Below the pieces are notes generated by a model. It was not told the DNA's origin. It saw only the letters and a program-made list of their open reading frames with translations, and did not search any database. Below are positions 1 to 4,539 of a stretch of 6,956 bases of DNA, piece after piece. The position numbers and the translations under genes were made by a program. The stretch is taken from contig JAHWYA010000085.1 of NCBI GenBank assembly GCA_020028115.1, positions 1 to 6,956 on the forward strand. The letters are read 5' to 3'. Within the stretch, counting starts at the first letter, position 1. Every line of letters begins with the position of its first letter. Origin of the DNA: Anaeromyxobacter sp. Its GTDB lineage: Bacteria > Myxococcota > Myxococcia > Myxococcales > Anaeromyxobacteraceae.

Positions 1-331
1 TCGCCGTGCCCGGGCCCGCGCCGCGGTGGAACCAGATCCGCCTCACGCGCGCGACGAGGCAGTCGCGCACCGCTGCCTCGGCCTGCGCGGGCGGCACGAG
101 GAGCAGGGCGGCGTCGGGAGGCGGCACGGCGTCCTGGACCCGCGCGAACGCCGCGAAGCCCTCCGCGTCCGCGAGCAGCGGGTTCACCGGCACGACGTCG
201 CGCCCGCGGCGGACGAGCTCGCGCAGGACGTACCGGCTGAAGTCCTTCGGGTCGCGGGATACGCCCACGACCGCGATCCGCTTCGCGTTCAGGAAGTACG
301 CGCGCGCGTCCTCGATCCGCGACGGCACCAT
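1..331 (-). CDS. CoA-binding-domain protein (YccU-like), 3' end outside window
   Basis: The first 110 residues of a small Rossmann-fold protein of the CoA_binding_2 family are visible; the family is usually 130-150 residues, so about the last quarter lies beyond the left edge. Seen: the nucleotide-binding strand-loop IAVVGVSRDP (residues 19-28), the following S32-R33-Y34 helix start, the second strand ending in VVPVNP (46-51), a third strand ALLLVPP near residue 76, and a fourth, RIWFH, near residue 97. Members bind CoA or acyl-CoA in vitro; their physiological role is poorly defined. The ATG at 331-329 is chosen because GAGGAGG (plus positions 341-347) lies 9 nt upstream, a very good Shine-Dalgarno site. 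The gene follows the PAQR gene on the same strand after 134 bp and could be co-transcribed or have its own promoter there. The family is sure, the biological function is not. Confidence 0.88.
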   Translation of the reverse strand, partial: MVPSRIEDARAYFLNAKRIAVVGVSRDPKDFSRYVLRELVRRGRDVVPVNPLLADAEGFAAFARVQDAVPPPDAALLLVPPAQAEAAVRDCLVARVRRIWFHRGAGPGTA

Positions 332-340
332 GAGAGACGG

Positions 341-347
341 CCTCCTC
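341..347 (-). promoter_or_regulatory. Strong Shine-Dalgarno site of the CoA-binding gene
   Basis: GAGGAGG on the minus strand, 9 nt before the ATG at 331. It fixes the start of the CoA-binding gene and excludes upstream alternatives. Confidence 0.75.
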
Positions 348-364
348 GTACGGCAGGTTAACCG

Positions 365-386
365 CCGCGCCTCCGCGGAGGCGCGG
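365..386. repeat. Perfect 22-bp palindrome between PAQR and CoA-binding genes
   Basis: Arms of 11 bp (CCGCGCCTCCG and its complement) with no spacer, centred between 375 and 376. It lies downstream of the PAQR stop and 34 nt upstream of the CoA-binding ATG. No T-run follows on either strand, so it is a poor intrinsic terminator; a protein-binding operator or a cruciform/attenuating hairpin is as likely. A small GGTTAACC palindrome (356-363) lies beside it. Confidence 0.5.
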
Positions 387-408
387 GACACGTCGCCGTG
401 CGTCCCCG

Positions 409-420
409 TGACGCGCGTCA
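409..420. promoter_or_regulatory. Operator-like perfect palindrome TGACGCGCGTCA
   Basis: A 12-bp perfect dyad in the spacer 78 nt upstream of the CoA-binding start. A related dyad, CACGCGCGTG at 1141-1150, sits just upstream of the PAQR ATG, so the two genes share an ACGCGCGT core in front of them. Regulatory function is inferred; CG-rich palindromes also arise by chance at this base composition. Confidence 0.25.
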
Positions 421-465
421 GCGCGCCGCCCGAGGTCCCCGCGCGGAACGCCCCGCCGGAGCGCG

Positions 466-1131
466 CTACAGCGCGCCGATCGCCGTGGCGGCGACCGCGA
501 AGTGACAGGCCGCTGCGGCGATCACGAGCGCGTGGAACACCTCGTGGTACCCGAACACACGCGGGAACGGGTCGGGACGGCGAGTGGCGTACACGACCGC
601 TCCGACCGTGTACGCGATGCCGCCACCCGCGAGGAGCGCCACCGCGCCGGTGCCGAGGGCGCCGCGCAGCGACGGGAGCACGGGGACGATGACCCAGCCG
701 AGGAGCACGTACAGCGCCACGACGAGCGGCCTCGGTGCGCGCACCCAGAGGATCGCCTGGATCACGCCGGCCGCGGCGCCGCCCCAGGCGATCGCGAGGA
801 GCCGCTCGCCGACGGCGGGAGGCAGGAGCAGGCAGAACGGGGTGTAGGTGCCGGCGATGAGGATGAAGATCGCCGAGTGGTCGAGCCGCCGCATGAACAG
901 CCGGGCACGCGGCGGCCACGGCAGCCGGTGGTAGAGCGCCGACACGAGGAACAGCGTGAGCAGGGACGCGCCGTAGACGTTCGCGGCGAGGCGCGCCTTC
1001 CCGGACGGCGCGAGCAAGGCGAGCGCGACCCACGCGGCGAGCGCCACGCCGGCCGCGATCTCGTGCGAGACGCCGCGGAGGAGCGGCTTCTCCGGGGCGA
1101 GGGTGGTCGAGGACACGGGGGGATCGTGCAT
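466..1131 (-). CDS. PAQR / haemolysin III family membrane protein
   Basis: A 221-residue, seven-helix inner-membrane protein. Seen, numbered from the ATG at 1131: R19-G20..H23 before helix 1; SALYHR (64-69) in helix 2; LDHSAIFILIAGTYTPF (83-99) in helix 3; and GYHEVFHALVIAAAACHF (194-211) in helix 7. S64, H68, D84, H196 and H200 match the zinc-site residues known from PAQR receptors, in which the metal is held by His from helices 2 and 7 and which are proposed to act as intramembrane hydrolases. The bacterial proteins are named for haemolysin III but their role is unsettled. The start is uncertain: the frame also allows GTG at 1143 (225 aa), and neither has a clear Shine-Dalgarno; ATG 1131 is preferred by codon but lies in a strong hairpin (1116-1138). 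Only 44 nt separate it from the helicase stop upstream, so co-transcription is likely. Confidence 0.92.
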   Translation of the reverse strand: MHDPPVSSTTLAPEKPLLRGVSHEIAAGVALAAWVALALLAPSGKARLAANVYGASLLTLFLVSALYHRLPWPPRARLFMRRLDHSAIFILIAGTYTPFCLLLPPAVGERLLAIAWGGAAAGVIQAILWVRAPRPLVVALYVLLGWVIVPVLPSLRGALGTGAVALLAGGGIAYTVGAVVYATRRPDPFPRVFGYHEVFHALVIAAAACHFAVAATAIGAL

Positions 1132-1138
1132 CCCCCCG
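1116..1138 (-). promoter_or_regulatory. Hairpin covering the PAQR translation start
   Basis: Perfect 9-bp arms (1116-1124 and 1130-1138, CGGGGGGAT against ATCCCCCCG) with a 5-nt loop. On the minus-strand mRNA the A and U of the ATG at 1131-1129 fall within the stem, so the start would be occluded if this hairpin forms. It may be a translational control element or may mean that the GTG at 1143 is the true start. Confidence 0.45.
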
Positions 1139-1175
1139 GTCACGCGCGTGTCACGGCGCGCGGGGCAGCCCCCGG

Positions 1176-2552
1176 TTACCGCCGCTTCTTCCCGCCCCAG
1201 CTGCCGACGAGACGCGGTCGCGACGACCCGCCCATGTCGGCGGCGGGGGGAGCGCCAGCGGTCGCGCTTCGGCGAGCGGAGGGGGAGCCGGATGAGGCTC
1301 CCCCGGAGCGAGCGGGGGGCGCGGGGGGGCGCGAGGCCCTCCGCCTCTCGGAGGGCCGAGAGCCCCCCCGATGAGATGACGGCATCCCCTCGCCGCTGCG
1401 CGCCACCTCCGCCTGGAACGTCCCCTCCTCGCGCGGCACGTCCGCCCGCGGGATCGACGAGCGCACGAGGCGCTCGATCGCGACGAGGAGATCGCGCTCC
1501 TCGGGCGAGGCGAACGCCGAGGCGCGGCCGCTCGCGGCGGCCCGCGCCGTGCGGCCGACGCGGTGGACGTAGTCCTCGGGGACGTGCGGGAGATCGAAGT
1601 TCACGACGTGCCCGATCTCGGCCACGTCGATGCCGCGCGCGGCGATGTCGGTCGCGACGAGCACGCGGTAGGTCCCGTCCTTGAACCCGTCGAGCGCCAT
1701 CCGGCGCTGCCCCTGGGAGCGGTCGGCGTGGATCCGCGCGACCTTGTGGCCGGCGCGGCCGATCCCCTTCCAGACCCGGTCCGCGCGGCGCTTCGTCCGC
1801 GTGAAGACGAGCGTCGTCGCGTCGTCCCGCTCGAGGAGCGAGAGGAGGAGGGCGAGCTTCTCGTGCTGCTCGGCCAGGAAGACCTGCTGCTCGGCCCGCG
1901 CGGCGGTGGTCCCGCTGCGCGCGACCTCGACCCGCACCGGGTCCACGAGGTGCGCGCGCGCGAAGTCGGCGACCTCGCCGCCCATCGTCGCGGAGAAGAG
2001 CAGCGTCTGGCGCTTCTTCGGAACGCGCTGGAGGATCCGGTCGAGCTGGGGCTTGAAGCCCATGTCGAGCATCCGGTCGGCCTCGTCGAGGACGAGGATC
2101 TCGATCCCGTCGAGCTTCGCCGTGCCCTGCTGCAGGTGATCGACGAGCCGGCCGGGCGTCGCGACGACGACCTCGGGCCGGCGCCGGAGCGCCTCGGTCT
2201 GGGCGCCCATCCCGACGCCGCCGATGACGACGGCGCCGCGGACGTGGCGCGTGCCGCCGAAGCGCGCGAGCTCCTCGCCGATCTGCAGGGCGAGCTCCCG
2301 GGTCGGCGCGAGGACGAGCGCGCGCGTCCCCGGCTTCCCGGCGAGCCGGTCGACGATCGGGAGGAGGAACGCGGCGGTCTTGCCGGTGCCGGTGGCGGCG
2401 GTGCCGACGACGTCGCGGCCGGCGAGGCCCGGCGGGATCGCCTGGGCCTGGATCGGGGTCGGGTGCTCGAACCCGGCGCGGGAGAGGGCGGAGAGGGCTT
2501 CCTTGGAAAGCTTCAGGTCTGCGAACGACGGCGTGCTCGAAGGCGTGCTCAA
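1176..2552 (-). CDS. rhlE: DEAD-box ATP-dependent RNA helicase, RhlE type
   Basis: A 458-residue cytoplasmic RNA helicase, unwinding short duplexes in rRNA or mRNA at the cost of ATP. Seen in order: Q-motif region with F10 and GFEHPTPIQ (27-35); Walker A ATGTGKT (53-59); PTRELALQI (83-91); GG (111-112); TPGRL (132-136); DEAD (156-159); SAT (187-189); second RecA lobe with VFTRT (249-253), ATDIAARGID (300-309) and HRVGRTAR (330-337). Residues from about 380 are a Ser/Arg/Pro/Gly-rich disordered tail ending GGKKRR, as in RhlE-like RNA-binding tails. Motif details differ slightly from the commonest forms: AATGTGKT instead of AQTGTGKT, IHADRSQ instead of IHGDRSQ, GRTAR instead of GRTGR. The start is TTG at 2552: GAGGAG (plus 2563-2568) is 10 nt upstream, and the protein then begins seven residues before the usual SFADL. 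The middle of the tail is encoded by long perfect hairpins (1281-1370). The gene is divergent from the KaiC-like gene and heads the left-arm cluster. Confidence 0.95.
   Translation of the reverse strand: MSTPSSTPSFADLKLSKEALSALSRAGFEHPTPIQAQAIPPGLAGRDVVGTAATGTGKTAAFLLPIVDRLAGKPGTRALVLAPTRELALQIGEELARFGGTRHVRGAVVIGGVGMGAQTEALRRRPEVVVATPGRLVDHLQQGTAKLDGIEILVLDEADRMLDMGFKPQLDRILQRVPKKRQTLLFSATMGGEVADFARAHLVDPVRVEVARSGTTAARAEQQVFLAEQHEKLALLLSLLERDDATTLVFTRTKRRADRVWKGIGRAGHKVARIHADRSQGQRRMALDGFKDGTYRVLVATDIAARGIDVAEIGHVVNFDLPHVPEDYVHRVGRTARAAASGRASAFASPEERDLLVAIERLVRSSIPRADVPREEGTFQAEVARSGEGMPSSHRGGSRPSERRRASRPPAPPARSGGASSGSPSARRSATAGAPPAADMGGSSRPRLVGSWGGKKRR
1281..1370. repeat. Paired hairpin (REP/BIME-like) element inside the helicase tail
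   Basis: Hairpin 1: GGGGGAGCC (1281-1289), 6-nt loop, complement at 1296-1304. Structure 2: outer arms CGGGGGGGC (1322-1330) and 1362-1370 enclose an inner hairpin GGCCCTCCG (1335-1343), 5-nt loop, complement at 1349-1357. A competing inner hairpin CTCTCGG (1345-1351), loop AGGG, CCGAGAG (1356-1362) would exclude the previous one. This density of perfect long arms is much higher than in the rest of the gene. The 90 nt are in frame and encode a low-complexity Ser/Arg/Pro stretch, which a disordered tail could tolerate. Mobility is inferred; no target-site duplication was identified. Confidence 0.5.
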
Positions 2553-2562
2553 ACGGGCGGTG

Positions 2563-2568
2563 CTCCTC
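2563..2568 (-). promoter_or_regulatory. Shine-Dalgarno site deciding the TTG start of the helicase
   Basis: GAGGAG on the minus strand, 10 nt before TTG at 2552. No ATG or GTG lies between it and the conserved SFADL, so this supports the rare TTG start. Confidence 0.6.
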
Positions 2569-2705
2569 GCGCTGGCGGGCGGCCGTGGGCCGCGGCGCAC
2601 CGCGCGTCTCTGTGGGCCGGATGCACTTTCTGGGGAACCGCGCGCGCCGGGAAGTCCGGCGGGTGCTGCGTCGAGGCGCGGTACGGGATCGATACGGCCG
2701 GCGGA

Positions 2706-2734
2706 GGTATACCCTGCCCGATCGACGGGGGCAA
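2706..2734 (-). promoter_or_regulatory. Sigma70-like promoter candidate for the helicase
   Basis: On the minus strand: -35 TTGCCC (plus 2729-2734), exactly 17 bp, then -10 TATACC (plus 2706-2711); four of six bases match the consensus in each box. Transcription would start near 2699 and leave a leader of roughly 145 nt before the TTG at 2552. It is one of the few AT-containing stretches in the spacer. The call rests on pattern alone. Confidence 0.45.
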
Positions 2735-2754
2735 CGTGGCGGCCCTGCGGGGGC

Positions 2755-2948
2755 ATGGTTGCCGGTGCGAGGTGCAGCAGCCGCTCGCTCGGCGCGCCCG
2801 CGCCGCTCCTGCTGCGCGACGGCGGCGCGGGCGCGAGCGGCAGGAGGTGATCCTCGCGCCGGGCGACGCCTACGTCATCGCACGCGCCGCGCGGTGGAGG
2901 TGGCAGCACCACGTACCTTCCGTGCGCGCGGAGCGATGGGCGGTGCGC
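2755..2948 (+). pseudogene. Frameshifted relic of an AlkB-like 2OG/Fe(II) dioxygenase (C-terminal part)
   Basis: No intact gene is here, but the plus strand keeps two AlkB-like segments in different frames. In the frame of 2755, SLGAPAPLLLRDGG (codons from 2785) resembles the core strand of AlkB homologues (typically VSLGAPARF-type). This frame stops at the TGA at 2848-2850. One frame over, from 2841, come EVILAPGDAYVI and ARWRWQHHVPSVRAERWAV (to about 2945). In the AlkB family this is the strand-turn LxPxxxYV followed by the WxH iron ligand and, about ten residues on, the 2-oxoglutarate-binding Arg; H2907 or H2910 (codon positions) and R2925 or R2934 are the candidates. The N-terminal half and the HxD motif were not convincingly found in the 200 bp between here and the helicase. 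A full AlkB has about 200 residues, so this is a remnant. A sequencing error could explain the frameshift but not the missing N-terminus. Identification is from memory of the family's motifs. Confidence 0.5.
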
Positions 2949-2974
2949 GGAGGGTCGCGGACAGTGAACACGCG

Positions 2975-3031
2975 GGGGACGGCCCGTCAGGGTTGGGGAC
3001 GGGTCGGCTGGGCGCACGCTACCGTCTCCCC
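2975..3031. promoter_or_regulatory. Cluster of three GGGGACGG motifs before the KaiC-like gene
   Basis: GGGGACGG occurs at 2975-2982 and again at 2995-3002, exactly 20 bp apart (about two helical turns). An inverted, one-mismatch copy, CCGTCTCCCC, is at 3022-3031 and ends 9 nt before the ATG. The first copy is also half of the dyad GACGGcCCGTC (2978-2988). As DNA this looks like an operator array; as RNA the second and third copies can pair (8 bp with one G-U) into a leader hairpin that ends next to the ribosome-binding site. No clear -35/-10 pair was seen on the plus strand. Confidence 0.4.
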
Positions 3032-3040
3032 CAAAGGCAC

Positions 3041-4537
3041 ATGGTGGCCCCAGCCCAGAACTCGCCGAGCCTTCCAACGGGAGTACCCGGCCTCGACACC
3101 ATCCTGAGCGGCGGGCTACCGGCCCGACGGATGTATCTGCTCCAGGGCGACCCGGGGGCGGGGAAGACGACGCTCGCGCTCCAGTTCCTGCTCGAGGGCG
3201 TCCGCGCCGGGGAGCGAGCGCTCTACATCAGCCTGTCCGAGACGCGCGAGGAGCTCGACTCGATCGCGGCGTCCCACGGCTGGTCGTTCGAGGGGCTCTC
3301 GATCCTCGAGGTCTCGAGCGACCCGTCGATCGAGGAGGTGGAGACGACCGTCTTCCCGCCCTCGGAGATCGAGTTCGGCGAGCGGATGCGAGGGATCCTC
3401 GCGGAGGTGGACCGGCTCCGCCCCTCGCGAATCGTCCTCGACTCCTGCTCCGAGGTGCGGCTCCTCGCGCAGGGCGCGCTCCGCTACCGCCGGCAGATCC
3501 TCGCGATGAAGCGGCGGCTCGCGGAGTGGAACTGCACCATCCTCCTCATCGACGACCCGGCGCCGGGCGCTCCCGACACCCTCCTCCATTCGCTCGTGCA
3601 CGGCGTCGTCACCGTCGAGCAGCTCGCCCCGGAGTACGGCGCGGAGCGGCGCCGGCTGCGCGTCGCGAAGATCCGCGGGCTGCGCTATCGCGGCGGGTAC
3701 CACGACTTCGTCATCCGGACGGGCGGCGTCGCCCTGTTCCCGAGGCTCGTCGCGGCCGAGCACCAGCGGGAGCAGACCGGAGAGCCCGTTCCGAGCGGGG
3801 TGAGCTCCCTGGACGCGCTCCTCGGCGGCGGCCCGCGGCGCGGCACGAGCCTCGTGCTCGTCGGGCCGTCCGGGAGCGGGAAGTCGTCCGTGGCGGTGCA
3901 GTTCGCCGTCGCCGCCGCCGAGCGCGGCGAGCGGGCCGCGATCTACGCGTTCGACGAGGGCGCGGCGATTCTCCGCGCGCGCTCCGCGGGGCTCGGGATG
4001 CCCCTCGAGCCGCACCTCGCGCGCGGAACCCTCCGGGTGCAGCAGGTGGATCCCGCCGAGCTCTCGCCCGGCGAGTTCATCCAGCTCGTTCGCCGCGGCG
4101 TCGAGGAGGACGGCGCCCGGGTGGTGGTCATCGACAGCCTGAACGGCTTCCTCGCCGCCATGCCACAGGAGCAGTTCGTCATCCTGCGGCTCCACGAGCT
4201 CCTCTCCTTCCTGGCGCACCGCGGGGTGCTGTCGCTCGTGACCGTGACGCAGCACGGGCTCGTGGGCGGGGAGCTGACCGTGCCGCTCGACGTGAGCTAC
4301 CTCGCGGACGCGGTCCTGCTCTTCCGGTACTTCGAGGCCGGGGGGCAGGTCCGGAAGGCGATCTCGGCGGTCAAGAACCGGCCCGGCCCGCACGAGGGCA
4401 CGATCCGCGAGCTGCGCCTGGGCGAGGACGGGGTCAGCGTGGGCCCGGTGCTCTCGGCGTTCCGCGGCGTCCTCACCGGCGTCCCGGAGTACGTCGGTGC
4501 GCGGAGCGACGCCGGCGGGCTCCTCGGGAGGGAGTAG
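3041..4537 (+). CDS. Double-domain KaiC-like RecA-fold ATPase (circadian clock protein KaiC family)
   Basis: A 498-residue cytoplasmic ATPase with two tandem KaiC/RecA domains; relatives form hexamers and act as ATP-driven switches, in cyanobacteria as the core clock. CI domain (about 10-240): LPTGVPGLD (11-19), Walker A GDPGAGKTT (36-44, K42), SET at 66-68 in the place of KaiC's catalytic Glu pair (only E67 kept), Walker B IVLDS (131-135, D134), and family block RGGYHDFVIRTGG (217-229). CII domain (about 247-480): SGVSSLDALLGGG (252-264), Walker A GPSGSGKSS (275-283, K281), D305-E306 at the Glu pair, Walker B VVVIDS (361-366, D365). In the KaiC phosphosite strand, S419 aligns with Ser431 of Synechococcus KaiC and Y420 with Thr432. 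The protein is shorter than KaiC (519) and has no evident A-loop tail for KaiA. The start is ATG 3041, with AAAGG at 3033-3037, close; GTG 3044 would be better spaced. It is followed after 2 nt by a hybrid kinase gene, its probable partner. Confidence 0.93.
   Translation: MVAPAQNSPSLPTGVPGLDTILSGGLPARRMYLLQGDPGAGKTTLALQFLLEGVRAGERALYISLSETREELDSIAASHGWSFEGLSILEVSSDPSIEEVETTVFPPSEIEFGERMRGILAEVDRLRPSRIVLDSCSEVRLLAQGALRYRRQILAMKRRLAEWNCTILLIDDPAPGAPDTLLHSLVHGVVTVEQLAPEYGAERRRLRVAKIRGLRYRGGYHDFVIRTGGVALFPRLVAAEHQREQTGEPVPSGVSSLDALLGGGPRRGTSLVLVGPSGSGKSSVAVQFAVAAAERGERAAIYAFDEGAAILRARSAGLGMPLEPHLARGTLRVQQVDPAELSPGEFIQLVRRGVEEDGARVVVIDSLNGFLAAMPQEQFVILRLHELLSFLAHRGVLSLVTVTQHGLVGGELTVPLDVSYLADAVLLFRYFEAGGQVRKAISAVKNRPGPHEGTIRELRLGEDGVSVGPVLSAFRGVLTGVPEYVGARSDAGGLLGRE
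4526..4534 (+). promoter_or_regulatory. Shine-Dalgarno site of the histidine kinase inside the KaiC-like gene
   Basis: GGGAGGGAG lies in the last codons of the ATPase gene; GGAGG (4527-4531) is 8 nt before the GTG at 4540. It decides the GTG start and implies translational coupling across the 2-nt gap. Confidence 0.65.
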
Positions 4538-4539
4538 GC

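Noticed and set aside
2881..2925. Sigma54-like TGGCA element at 2900-2904
   Set aside because: The GC half of the -24/-12 pattern is not followed at the right distance by TTGC, so there is no support.
2585..3040. A 152-residue N-terminal extension of the KaiC-like ATPase in the same frame
   Set aside because: The translation is Arg/Ala/Gly-rich without structure, and the family's N-terminus (LPTGVPGLD) begins ten residues after ATG 3041. The extension is a product of stop-poor GC-rich DNA.
2553..3077. Upstream extension of the helicase reading frame to about 633 residues
   Set aside because: RhlE proteins begin just before SFADL; the extra residues are Pro/Arg/Ser-rich, would overlap the KaiC-like start, and the TTG at 2552 has a Shine-Dalgarno site.
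1563..3107. Long plus-strand open frame opposite the helicase
   Set aside because: It is the antisense shadow of the helicase for most of its length, with Asp/Arg/Gly-rich translation. Only the part in 2841-2948 has recognisable similarity and is listed as a relic.
3116..4393. Long minus-strand open frame opposite the KaiC-like gene
   Set aside because: The translation is Arg/Glu/Asp/His-rich without motifs, as expected for the complement of a GC-rich gene; the plus strand carries full KaiC motifs.
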